A stretch of 7,162 nt of DNA from the NCBI GenBank assembly GCA_045126475.1, contig JBGVOL010000019.1, forward strand, positions 1-7,162, in the 5' to 3' direction. Within the stretch, counting starts at the first letter, position 1; each line of letters begins with the position of its first letter. The stretch comes from SVEL01 sp045126475 (lineage in GTDB: Bacteria; Bacillota; Clostridia; Lachnospirales; Lachnospiraceae). A model generated the notes under the pieces. It saw only the letters and a list, made by a program, of their open reading frames with translations. It ran no database searches and was not told the origin of the DNA. Positions 1 through 6,994 of the stretch are shown one piece after another. The position numbers and the translations under genes were made by a program.

Positions 1-138
1 CCATGGATGGTGAATTGCGCGTCGGTTACGTAGTTCTATATAACTTTAAAGGCAAAACATTTAGATATTCTTACATTCGTAGCACCGAATAAAAAATATG
101 GTTTAATTATATGAATCTTAAGTAAGATAAACAGAAAT
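1..138 (-). repeat. Left copy of a structured repeat / candidate RNA element (truncated by window edge)
   Basis: Read on the minus strand, this stretch starts immediately after the permease stop codon and matches, in order, blocks of the element at 7030-7162: CTGTTTATC (126-134), TTTTTATTC (87-95), ATCTAA (61-66), TTTGCCTTTA (47-56, one difference), TATATAG (36-42), ACGTAACCG (23-31, one difference) and an ATTC/TCC-containing end (about 5-15). It folds into a two-part hairpin: 69-74 pairs with 122-127 (six pairs) and 75-80 pairs with 111-116 (six pairs, one a G-T), with a five-base bulge at 117-121. I see no -10 box just upstream, so if this copy is transcribed it would be as the 3' end of the transporter transcript. 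There is no convincing hairpin plus T-tract terminator. The element probably continues left of position 1. Its family and function are unknown to me. Confidence 0.6.
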
Positions 139-2481
139 CTACTCCTCCGTAAGCATCTTCACCGGCTCTACTTTTCGTATCTTTGAGGATACTGCCATGG
201 CTACAATAAGTGCCACAAGGGTTATACCTATGACAGTTCCTATAAGATAAACCGGCGATATGCTTACACTGCACTTCTCTATGCCACAGAAGGACAGACA
301 TGCGCATGACATCGGACCGGCCGTAAATATGGATGCAATAGCTCCCACAACAGCTCCCGCAAATATTACAGGGAGATTTGACATAACAGTCTGTACCATA
401 AGATTTCCTGTGGTATAACCGATAGCCTTATATATTCCGTTGTTCTTCCTGTCACTTAACACCTTTGTTCTGATAAGGAGGAACACAACAAGGAATACAA
501 CAACTACAGTTATGATAACAAATAATGCACAAATCATTGTCATGGCCATTGCCACTACTGACAGTGACGAATCTGCCATTTTCTCTGACTCTACCACCTG
601 TATTCCCGGATAGCTCTTTGCCATGGCTGCATTAATATCTTCAAAGTCATAACCTTCATTTGCATAAATATATATCTGCAGAGTGTTTGCATTTCCGTTA
701 AGCCTCTCGGCTCCGTCATAATTAAGAAGCATTTTCCAGCCTCCGTTATTTATAATCTGCATTACTCCCGATACAATATAAGTCATCTTTTCTCCGTCAC
801 CCTGAAGATAAATAATATCACCTACAGAAACTCCGAAGAAATCTCTAACCATTGTAGATATGACAATCTCATTATCGCATACAGGAAGTGAACCCTCCAG
901 TGTATTAATATTTTCTAGGATTTCCGGATTCTTCCACACATCGCAGGTGATAGTCTTACTCTTCTCACCATTTGTCACATTTATATCCAGACAGCCATAG
1001 AAATTTACCTTCTCCACCTCAGGCCAGTTTTCAATTTCTGCGCCCATTTCTTCCGGATTTTCCCCTGATGTGATGGCTGTTCCAAGTTCTGCCCCCACAA
1101 GACTTAGCATAAAATCCCTGTCCAGTGCAAAATTATCATACATTCCAAATCCTATACAGCTTGCACAGCTTAATATGGCAACTATGACAAGAATACCCAT
1201 ATTTTTAAACTTTGCACCGAATATATTTTTCACTCCGATAGCTGTATTTACAGGGAGCTTGCTCTTATGAAGCGGAATGACATTCTTCTTAAAATTGTGG
1301 GTGTGTATACCGCCACGCAAAGCGTCAAGTACATTTACCCTCTTATATGTCATGCTGCTTATGTGGGTAATAAGCAGTACAACTGCCATGACGACTGCGA
1401 AAGCCAATGCTCCGTATCCCATGTCAAAGCCCACACTGTAATGAAGTCCCATCATAAGTGCCTGAATGTTTCCAACAACACCTTCACCAAGAACACTTAA
1501 AATAAGACCCAATGTGCATCCCGCAACTCCGATAATACCCATTTCCATAAGAGTGGCACTTCTAAGCTGCCTTGATGTATAACCGCACGCCTGCAATATA
1601 CCTATATTTTTAAGATTGTCCTCTATAAAGTTCTTAACGCTGAAACGCATAATGATAACTGCAATCAACATAAGAATAGCAGAAAATGCAAGTGTTATGC
1701 CCATGCAAATGCCCGGCATCATGGTTAATCCGCCTTTCACACTCTCATATACGAGTCCGAAAATCGAATCATCATCTCTTCCGCCTAACATATCTGTAAA
1801 TGTATCTACATATTCGTAAACATCCGCATTTTCATCAAGAAGCATCCTACACTCGTTGTACTGAAGTTTTTTGCCTGCCCCTTCCGAAATGCGTTCCATA
1901 TTTTCTTTTGAAATATAACAGCGGTACATTGATATATTTAATGGAGTTGCAAACAAAGGGTCCTCTGTGAATCCCATTACTTCAAACTCATATGTTTCCC
2001 CGCTTATTTCCATATGAAGAATGTCGCCTATATTGTAGCCTTCACTTATATTCATGTAGTATGGAAGTATAATGGAATTTTCCTTCTCCTGACCATGTTC
2101 AACCAGATTCAGCTTATTTATATTCCGTTCCTCACCGATTGCACTTAAAATAAATATGTAATCCTTTTTATCCGAGCTGTCCTCACCGTAATACTTCACA
2201 CCGGGAATATACAGTACAGGTGAAATCTCATACGCCTTCACCTCGTCAAGATGATTCCATATCTCCTTTGCAAACTCTACACCCTTGTCACTGGTGATAT
2301 AAGTATGGTCCGCAGTGTTACAGGCATTCTTTGTGTTATCAATGACTTCATTTACATTGCCAAGAACAGAGGTGCTTATATATAAAAGCATTGTGGAAAG
2401 TATAATGAGTAATGTCACAACTGCCACATCGCTCTTTTTCTTCTTCATGTTGTTTTTTGCCAAAAAGAATGAGGTATACAT
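139..2481 (-). CDS. ABC transporter permease, duplicated FtsX/MacB type
   Basis: This 780-residue membrane protein should partner the ATPase encoded just upstream. Hydrophobic segments suggest eight membrane spans in two similar halves: one at about 18-40, an outside domain at about 45-250, then three at about 258-280, 310-335 and 352-376; next one at about 428-446, an outside domain at about 450-635, then three at about 641-672, 703-725 and 744-766. Each half has an FtsX-type cytoplasmic coupling segment (NIGILQACGYTSRQL near 292-306 and NGIYKAIGYTTGNL near 681-694), and the C-terminus has the familiar VEPVKML. The ATG start at 2479-2481 lies two bases after the ATPase stop, behind GGGGTGG five bases upstream; a GTG three codons earlier (2488-2490) overlaps the ATPase end and is less likely. 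The 4+4 layout differs from ten-span BceB. The last outside loop (about 726-737) holds four cysteines. The substrate is unknown; peptide or envelope-stress export is only a family-based guess. Confidence 0.93.
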   Translation of the reverse strand: MYTSFFLAKNNMKKKKSDVAVVTLLIILSTMLLYISTSVLGNVNEVIDNTKNACNTADHTYITSDKGVEFAKEIWNHLDEVKAYEISPVLYIPGVKYYGEDSSDKKDYIFILSAIGEERNINKLNLVEHGQEKENSIILPYYMNISEGYNIGDILHMEISGETYEFEVMGFTEDPLFATPLNISMYRCYISKENMERISEGAGKKLQYNECRMLLDENADVYEYVDTFTDMLGGRDDDSIFGLVYESVKGGLTMMPGICMGITLAFSAILMLIAVIIMRFSVKNFIEDNLKNIGILQACGYTSRQLRSATLMEMGIIGVAGCTLGLILSVLGEGVVGNIQALMMGLHYSVGFDMGYGALAFAVVMAVVLLITHISSMTYKRVNVLDALRGGIHTHNFKKNVIPLHKSKLPVNTAIGVKNIFGAKFKNMGILVIVAILSCASCIGFGMYDNFALDRDFMLSLVGAELGTAITSGENPEEMGAEIENWPEVEKVNFYGCLDINVTNGEKSKTITCDVWKNPEILENINTLEGSLPVCDNEIVISTMVRDFFGVSVGDIIYLQGDGEKMTYIVSGVMQIINNGGWKMLLNYDGAERLNGNANTLQIYIYANEGYDFEDINAAMAKSYPGIQVVESEKMADSSLSVVAMAMTMICALFVIITVVVVFLVVFLLIRTKVLSDRKNNGIYKAIGYTTGNLMVQTVMSNLPVIFAGAVVGAIASIFTAGPMSCACLSFCGIEKCSVSISPVYLIGTVIGITLVALIVAMAVSSKIRKVEPVKMLTEE

Positions 2482-2483
2482 GA

Positions 2484-3239
2484 TTACCACCCCATTTCCT
2501 GAAGAAATGCTTTAAGCTTCTCATGTCTTTCCCTGTCGCCGCTTACATACTTTCCAAGGTTCAGTTCTCCCATGATGATACCGTCGCTTAAATAAAGTAT
2601 CCTGTTGCCTCTTCTTGCTGACTTCATGTCATGTGTAACCATGACAATTGTCTGTCCCTCATTATTAAAGTCCGTCAATATGTTAAGTACATTCTCCGTA
2701 TTCTTTGAATTCAAGGCTCCTGTAGGCTCATCAGCGAACACGATGTCAGGACTGTTGATTACTCCTCTAACAACTGCTGCCCTCTGCTGTTCACCACCTG
2801 ACAACTGTGTCGGGAACTTTCCGTAACATTTCTCATCAAGGCCTACTCTTTTAAGGAGCATTTTTGCTCTCTCGGCTATAGCCTTTCTATCCTTCGACAC
2901 AAGAAGACCGCTGACCATTATATTGTCTAAGATGCTCATTGTATCATTTAAGTAATTGTGCTGGAACACGAAGCCGCAATGCTTTCTTCTAAACATCGCA
3001 AGCTTGTCGTTATTATACTTTGAAATCTCCTCCCCCTCATAAGCTATACTGCCAAGAGTTGGTCTGTCCATGCCCGACAGAGCGTATAAAAGTGTACTCT
3101 TTCCTGAACCGGAATTGCCCATAACTACGGTAAAGTCACCTTTATTAACAGTAACATTTAAATTTTTCAGCACATGCTGCTGTGTATTCTCGTTAGAAAA
3201 TGTCTTGCATAAATCCTTTGCAATAAGAAGTTCGCTCAT
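2484..3239 (-). CDS. ABC transporter ATP-binding protein (MacB/LolD/BceA-like)
   Basis: This is a 251-residue cytosolic ATPase that would power the FtsX permease encoded two bases downstream. All ABC motifs are visible: Walker A GNSGSGKST at 41-49, Q-loop Q93, signature LSGGE at 146-150, Walker B IVFADE at 166-171 with catalytic E171, and the switch histidine H203. The D-loop reads GALNS (174-178), with N177 where many ABC proteins have aspartate; my impression is that this is common in related Clostridia proteins. The residues after about 225 form a charged tail. The ATG start is preceded by AAGGAGAGG with seven bases between. The near-zero gap to the permease implies translational coupling. 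A candidate activated promoter lies in the gap before it, so this gene probably heads a two-gene transporter unit controlled by the neighbouring two-component system. Confidence 0.96.
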   Translation of the reverse strand: MSELLIAKDLCKTFSNENTQQHVLKNLNVTVNKGDFTVVMGNSGSGKSTLLYALSGMDRPTLGSIAYEGEEISKYNNDKLAMFRRKHCGFVFQHNYLNDTMSILDNIMVSGLLVSKDRKAIAERAKMLLKRVGLDEKCYGKFPTQLSGGEQQRAAVVRGVINSPDIVFADEPTGALNSKNTENVLNILTDFNNEGQTIVMVTHDMKSARRGNRILYLSDGIIMGELNLGKYVSGDRERHEKLKAFLQEMGW

Positions 3240-3266
3240 GCTTTATCCTCTCCTTTATATTTGATG

Positions 3267-3295
3267 GTTATATCATACATGATTTGAGGGCTAAA
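3267..3295 (-). promoter_or_regulatory. Candidate promoter for the ABC transporter genes
   Basis: On the minus strand, a -35-like TTTAGC (3290-3295, three of six consensus bases) sits 17 bases from a -10 TATAAC (3267-3272, five of six). An overlapping alternative -10, TATGAT, is at 3272-3277. The poor -35 is what one expects at a promoter that needs an activator, and tandem 11-bp repeats lie eight bases upstream of it. The 112-base gap between the kinase and ATPase genes also argues for a separate promoter here. Confidence 0.5.
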
Positions 3296-3303
3296 GTCTT
3301 TTC

Positions 3304-3347
3304 CTGTTCCTTGTCAGTTTCTTAACTGATTCTTAACAGGCTGTGAA
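3304..3347 (-). promoter_or_regulatory. Tandem 11-bp repeats, candidate response-regulator operator
   Basis: Read on the minus strand, three contiguous 11-mers occupy 3326-3336 (TTAAGAATCAG), 3315-3325 (TTAAGAAACTG) and 3304-3314 (ACAAGGAACAG). A fourth, weaker unit, TTCACAGCCTG, is at 3337-3347 and matches the second at 7 of 11 positions. OmpR/PhoB-family regulators typically bind head-to-tail half-sites 11 bp apart, one DNA turn, just upstream of the -35 box, which is the arrangement here. The regulator is encoded two genes upstream. That it binds here is inference. Confidence 0.6.
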
Positions 3348-3351
3348 AATC

Positions 3352-4671
3352 CTACACCTTCCTTACAAACAGCTCCACCACAAATCCGTTATCGTTATAA
3401 TAATCAAGCTCTCCGCCCATCTGCTGCATAAAACATTTTGACAGATAAAGTCCTATACCTGAACCGGATTTTCCCTTTGCATTGGCTCCCCTGTAAAACT
3501 TTTCCGAGATAAGGGCAAGCTCCTCTTCAGGCACTCCGCTGCCATGATCGCGAATAATTATCCGTATACCCTTTGCCTGTCCGCCATCCTGATTTTCCTC
3601 TTTGAAGCTTACATATATATCCGTTCCCGCGTATTTGTAGGAATTATTTACAATATTGTCGATAACCTGCTTCATACGAAGCTTATCCATTTTAACGAGG
3701 CATTCAGGTATCTGATTTTTCATAATAATATTTCCGTAATACTTCAAATCATTAAACATCTCAGGAATTGCAAGAGAACTTTCCTCCATCACCTCCACCT
3801 TCAATGCCTGAAGCTCCTCCATGGTTGCATGAAACATATTTCCGATAAGCTGGTCTATCATGTCTGCCTTATTTATAATCACATCAATTTTATGGAGTGT
3901 ATCCTGATTTTTCTCCGTAATCTGCATGACCTCACAGGTTGCCTTAATGGTCGATACAGGAGTTTTTATGTCATGTGACAGCTCTGCCACAAGCTCCTTT
4001 TTGCTGATATTTGCCTGATACTCCCGCTCTCTGGCATTCTTAAGTTCCTCACGCATAATGTCAAAACTCTCCGTAAATGCTCCGAACATATTTCTCTTTT
4101 TCATTGGAAGGCTGAAATCAAGATTGCCCTTGGCAACATCCCCGCTGAATCTCTCAAGTACATGAAACGGTCTTATAAAAAGATAATATATGACTGCAAG
4201 CAGAAGATAACCGGCAACTGTAAGCACTGCAACAATAATAAAAACTGCTTCTGCCCTCTTTCTGCTAAGACTCTCATAACGGTTCTTAGCCATCTCCCAC
4301 GCAATCTTCCCCGCAAGCTCCCCGTTATGAAAATAGTCAAAAATAACAGCGCCGTCACTTATAAGTTCATTTAGCCGCTGTCCGTAATTTTCACTTTGTC
4401 TCAATAAAACTATGCAATCATAATCTGCTTCTATTTCTCTTACAACCTCATCCAATAATACATCGTCTTTATCAGATTCGCTGACCGTCTGCCCTTCCGC
4501 AAGCAGGCTCTCTAACTCAGTCTCCACCTGTTTCAACTGCCTGTTGTAATAGACCATATCCACATCAAACTGATTCTCTTTTGTCATTTCCATATATACA
4601 AAGCACAGTAGAAGCACTACCGCCACTGTGTACCCTGCCACAATATACCTCATTTTCATAACAGGCTGCAT
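3352..4671 (-). CDS. Sensor histidine kinase of a two-component system
   Basis: This 439-residue membrane kinase should phosphorylate the regulator encoded just upstream. Span 1 is at about 8-28, followed by an extracytoplasmic domain of about 110 residues (31-138), span 2 at about 141-166, a HAMP-like linker at about 165-215, the phospho-acceptor box ELSHDIKTP with H233, and a HATPase domain with N-box IVNNSYKYA (340-348), DHGSGVP (375-381), F-box EKFYRG (390-395) and GSGIGLYLSK (403-412). All catalytic motifs are intact. The sizeable outside domain differs from the short-loop BceS kinases, so it may sense its ligand directly. The gene begins 24 bases after the regulator stop, so the two are co-transcribed. 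The start is uncertain: the ATG at 4671 is preceded only by a purine run (AAGAGAAAGGG) touching the start codon, and ATGs at residues 5 and 7 are alternatives that keep the first span. Confidence 0.95.
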   Translation of the reverse strand: MQPVMKMRYIVAGYTVAVVLLLCFVYMEMTKENQFDVDMVYYNRQLKQVETELESLLAEGQTVSESDKDDVLLDEVVREIEADYDCIVLLRQSENYGQRLNELISDGAVIFDYFHNGELAGKIAWEMAKNRYESLSRKRAEAVFIIVAVLTVAGYLLLAVIYYLFIRPFHVLERFSGDVAKGNLDFSLPMKKRNMFGAFTESFDIMREELKNAREREYQANISKKELVAELSHDIKTPVSTIKATCEVMQITEKNQDTLHKIDVIINKADMIDQLIGNMFHATMEELQALKVEVMEESSLAIPEMFNDLKYYGNIIMKNQIPECLVKMDKLRMKQVIDNIVNNSYKYAGTDIYVSFKEENQDGGQAKGIRIIIRDHGSGVPEEELALISEKFYRGANAKGKSGSGIGLYLSKCFMQQMGGELDYYNDNGFVVELFVRKV

Positions 4672-4695
4672 CCCTTTCTCTTAAACCGAAAACAT

Positions 4696-5406
4696 CTATA
4701 TCTCCAATATGTATCCCGTTCCCCATATGGTCTTTATAAGCTTTGGCTCATTGGGATTATCCTCTAACTTCTCCCGAAGCTTTCGTATATGTACATTAAG
4801 TGTTCCGTCACTGAAATATGTATCACCCCAAACCATATCAAACAGGGTTTCCTTCTTTACAATGGTATTTCTGCTATCAAATAAACATTTAAGCAGCTTA
4901 AATTCCTTCGCCTTTAAGCTTACCTCCCTGCCATCTATGTATGCTTTCATGGCTGCCTCATCAAGACGAAGCCTCAATGACTCTTCTGCCGTTGCCTCGC
5001 TCTCCTGTGTTCGAGTTTCCTGCATAATGGCATTTCTTTTCAATACAGCCTTCACCTTGGCGAGAAGTATACTCAAGGTGTAAGGCTTCTTTATGTAATC
5101 GTCGCCGCCGATATTAAGCGCCACAAGAACATCCTCGTCACTCTGCCTTGCACTGACAAACAATATGGGCATATTCCATTTTTCTCTGATAGTTTTACAC
5201 AGCTTAAAGCCGCTCTCCTCCTGTAAATTAATGTCAAGCAGCATCAAATCGTACTCCGTGTCCTCAAGCTTCTTCAGACAGGTTTCACCATCAGCCACCG
5301 TATCGCAGGTTACACCAAACAACTCAAAATATTCCCTTGTCATGTCTGCAAGTTCTGTCTCGTCATCAACTATAAGACAGTTCTTGTGAAAATTGTGATT
5401 CTCCAT
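4696..5406 (-). CDS. OmpR/PhoB-family response regulator
   Basis: This is a 236-residue cytosolic DNA-binding regulator paired with the kinase encoded 24 bases downstream. The receiver domain (about 8-124) has the acidic pair D14/D15, phospho-acceptor D58 in LMLLDIN, S85 and K107 in IKKP. After a linker (about 125-146), the C-terminal winged helix (about 147-236) ends in the typical TLNVHIRKLREKLE recognition helix and KTIWGTGYILEI. I chose the ATG at 5404-5406 because it places the receiver domain at the N-terminus and has GGAGG upstream. An in-frame TTG at 5494-5496 would add 30 residues that look like translated leader and has no ribosome binding site. The GGAGG is 13 bases from the ATG, longer than usual. 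The likely target is the tandem 11-bp repeats before the ABC ATPase gene; no such repeats are seen before this gene itself. Confidence 0.95.
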   Translation of the reverse strand: MENHNFHKNCLIVDDETELADMTREYFELFGVTCDTVADGETCLKKLEDTEYDLMLLDINLQEESGFKLCKTIREKWNMPILFVSARQSDEDVLVALNIGGDDYIKKPYTLSILLAKVKAVLKRNAIMQETRTQESEATAEESLRLRLDEAAMKAYIDGREVSLKAKEFKLLKCLFDSRNTIVKKETLFDMVWGDTYFSDGTLNVHIRKLREKLEDNPNEPKLIKTIWGTGYILEI

Positions 5407-5504
5407 GCTAATGTCTGTTCCTCCATTTATCCTCAAACTATGAGGCACTTGCCCCGCAACTACATTAAATATGCCATATATTATTATATAAATCAATAAT
5501 TACA
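5407..5504 (-). promoter_or_regulatory. Leader with candidate promoter and dyads before the response regulator
   Basis: This 98-base gap is AT-rich at its upstream side. On the minus strand it has a perfect -10, TATAAT (5483-5488), but no good -35 at 16-18 bases. A second option pairs TTGATT (5491-5496) with CATATT (5468-5473). Downstream are two overlapping dyads, CCTCA/TGAGG at 5431-5445 with a five-base spacer and a slightly imperfect GGGGCA/TGCCTC at 5442-5455, and then GGAGG at 5420-5424. The dyads could be an operator or a leader hairpin. Read-through from the DUF6179-like gene is also possible, since there is no T-tract terminator here. Confidence 0.35.
5420..5424 (-). promoter_or_regulatory. 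Ribosome binding site of the response regulator, long spacing
   Basis: GGAGG on the minus strand is followed 13 bases later by the ATG at 5404-5406. It is the only good Shine-Dalgarno sequence in this leader and fixes the start downstream of the in-frame TTG at 5494-5496. The spacing is longer than the usual five to nine bases, and the dyad at 5431-5445 ends six bases upstream. Confidence 0.6.
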
Positions 5505-6365
5505 TCACACCAGCTTTTCCATGCACTTATTGTCGGCGGCATTTTTTAACCTCACTGCTGCATTGACATTTATAAGCTTCAGGTATTCAAAAAGTTCTTC
5601 GTCATTATCATAATAACTTTCTACAACCTTTTTGCAAAGCCTCTCAAGAAGGGCAGCAATCTCCTCTCCCTTCATCCTGCTAAGCTTAACCTCAAGAATC
5701 TCCCTGTCATCTTTTGTTAAATCACCGAGACTACCGTCCCTGCCTATAAGAATATGCGCCATGACTTTTATATATACAACCTCACATATGTTGTCAATCA
5801 TTCTTCTGTAATCGGTACTGTATCTGTTTAGAACAGTTATTATAGCCTTTCTTTGAAAGCCTCCGAGAAATATCTGTTCCAGCCTTATACAGTTAATATA
5901 TTTAAAAATGGCATCTATTCCTCTATCTCCCGACAAATCGTAAGCAACCGGATAATCAAGTGTCAGAAGCGTATTCTGTGGATTGTATTTTGCATCGTAC
6001 CATTTGAAAAATTCAGGCATACCCTTTATGAAAGTATCATGCAGACATTCATTGTCATAATCATCAAAATCCTTTATAACCTGATTATATATCTCCACAG
6101 AACGCTTCACCTTATCAGTGACAGCCTTATATCCCATGTTGTAAACCTCTTCTGCATCCTGCTTTTTTGTTGGTGCAACAGCATATTCTTCCTGATTTAT
6201 AGCCTCATTTATGCAATAAACAACCGCCCCCATAAGCTGCTCCGCTTTCTCATATGTGACCGACGAGCTTTCGCCGCTTGTATACTTTCGCGCCAACCCG
6301 GCAACTATGGGCAGCAGCTCCTCCATCTTATATCCGCTTTCTCCCTTATCTTTATCCGATATCAT
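5505..6365 (-). CDS. DUF6179-like protein of unknown function
   Basis: This 286-residue protein has no signal peptide and no clear membrane span, so it is probably cytosolic and mainly helical. From memory it resembles the DUF6179 family: an N-terminal block around 25-55 (YTSGESSSVTYEKAEQLM then VVYCINEA) and a central block around 133-170 (LLTLDYPVAYDL then GIDAIFKYINCIRLEQIFLGGF). I see no nucleotide-binding or metal-binding motif and do not know its function. The ATG has a strong AAGGAGGT five bases upstream. The gene starts 21 bases after the DUF6323-like stop, so the two form an operon, and their co-occurrence supports both family calls. The next gene, the response regulator, is on the same strand after a 98-base gap, so a shared function is possible but unproven. 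Confidence 0.85.
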   Translation of the reverse strand: MISDKDKGESGYKMEELLPIVAGLARKYTSGESSSVTYEKAEQLMGAVVYCINEAINQEEYAVAPTKKQDAEEVYNMGYKAVTDKVKRSVEIYNQVIKDFDDYDNECLHDTFIKGMPEFFKWYDAKYNPQNTLLTLDYPVAYDLSGDRGIDAIFKYINCIRLEQIFLGGFQRKAIITVLNRYSTDYRRMIDNICEVVYIKVMAHILIGRDGSLGDLTKDDREILEVKLSRMKGEEIAALLERLCKKVVESYYDNDEELFEYLKLINVNAAVRLKNAADNKCMEKLV

Positions 6366-6367
6366 GT

Positions 6368-6377
6368 TTTACCTCCT
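6368..6377 (-). promoter_or_regulatory. Strong ribosome binding site of the DUF6179-like gene
   Basis: AAGGAGGT on the minus strand lies within this stretch and ends five bases before the ATG at 6363-6365. It is a near-perfect match to the anti-Shine-Dalgarno sequence. It lies wholly in the 21-base gap after the DUF6323-like stop codon and fixes the start of the DUF6179-like gene. Confidence 0.75.
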
Positions 6378-6386
6378 TATCTGCAT

Positions 6387-6914
6387 TTAAAACAGGTTGC
6401 TTAGTGCTTCCAGATAAAGCTCATGATCCCACCTTGTCACTATATCAAACTTTTTGAATTCTCCGTATCCGTCCGATTCCCCACATCCGCCATAACCTGC
6501 TCGAATGGCCTGGGCAAATATATCAAGACACGTTCCCTCAAGATAATCCAAATCACCGCTGCACACAGTCTCAAACTGCTCCCTCATAAAATGTAAAAGT
6601 TCATCATCCGTAATCTCATCAAGCATCTCATTTTTATACATATAAAAAATGTCCTGCAGCCGCATAATCGTGTCCGCATAATTACTCTGGTCTATAAACG
6701 ATGAATCACAAAACTCATAAATAATTTTTGAAACTATCCCCTCACCGAATTCAACCCTTTTCTGTGTTTTCAATGCTTCCTTTCTCTCACTTAAAATAAG
6801 TTCCATATCCTTCTCGCTGAGAGAAAGACCGTACCTTTTTGCATAATCATTTGCCTCCTTAAGTTTAACAAGCTGATTTTCCTTCTGAAGCCTCTCAATT
6901 AAATTAAAATCCAT
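6387..6914 (-). CDS. DUF6323-like protein of unknown function
   Basis: This 175-residue, acidic, probably cytosolic protein resembles DUF6323 as I remember it: a charged helical N-terminus (1-50), RVEFGEGIVSKIIYEFCDSSFI (53-74), an LQDIFYMYKNE segment (86-96), ITDDELLHFM (101-110) and LDYLEGTCLDIFAQAIRAGY (122-141). There is no signal peptide, membrane span or catalytic motif that I recognise. The ATG at 6912-6914 is preceded by GGGAGGGG. It is the first gene of the minus-strand cluster, with a promoter candidate about 40 bases upstream, and it is followed 21 bases later by the DUF6179-like gene. The molecular role is unknown. Confidence 0.85.
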   Translation of the reverse strand: MDFNLIERLQKENQLVKLKEANDYAKRYGLSLSEKDMELILSERKEALKTQKRVEFGEGIVSKIIYEFCDSSFIDQSNYADTIMRLQDIFYMYKNEMLDEITDDELLHFMREQFETVCSGDLDYLEGTCLDIFAQAIRAGYGGCGESDGYGEFKKFDIVTRWDHELYLEALSNLF

Positions 6915-6953
6915 ATTACCCCTCCCTAATTCAATGTCATATGTTGGAAACAG

Positions 6954-6962
6954 AGTATACCA
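6954..6962 (-). promoter_or_regulatory. Extended -10 promoter candidate for the DUF6323-like gene
   Basis: On the minus strand TGG-TATACT forms an extended -10 (TGn plus five of six consensus bases) 39 bases upstream of the ATG at 6914, giving an expected leader of about 30 bases. No good -35 is seen at 16-18 bases, which extended -10 promoters tolerate. A second similar box, TGG-TATATT, lies upstream at 6974-6982. Confidence 0.5.
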
Positions 6963-6994
6963 TCGGATTTTGTAATATACCAGTCTTTATTTTT

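Noticed and set aside
111..121. A TTAAGATTCAT motif in the left element resembling the regulator half-site.
   Set aside because: It is a single unit with no 11-bp partner on either side, and the bases are part of the hairpin and bulge of the element.
3303..3340. Nested inverted repeats (CCTGTT/AACAGG and CAGTT/AACTG) after the kinase gene as an intrinsic terminator.
   Set aside because: There is no T-tract on the minus strand after it (AAAAGACTTT follows), the stems are short with a six-by-six internal loop, and the same bases are better explained by tandem 11-bp repeats.
3544..3978. A plus-strand open frame of 144 codons across the kinase gene.
   Set aside because: It is the antisense shadow of a kinase gene with fully intact motifs. 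The translation is low complexity without a recognisable domain.
5407..5496. A 30-residue N-terminal extension of the response regulator from the TTG at 5494-5496.
   Set aside because: It has no ribosome binding site, the translated residues look like leader DNA, and the receiver domain begins properly at the ATG at 5404-5406.
5853..6404. A plus-strand open frame of 183 codons over the DUF6179-like gene.
   Set aside because: It is antisense to a well-supported gene with a strong ribosome binding site, and its hydrophobic translation is what the reverse of a charged helical protein tends to give.
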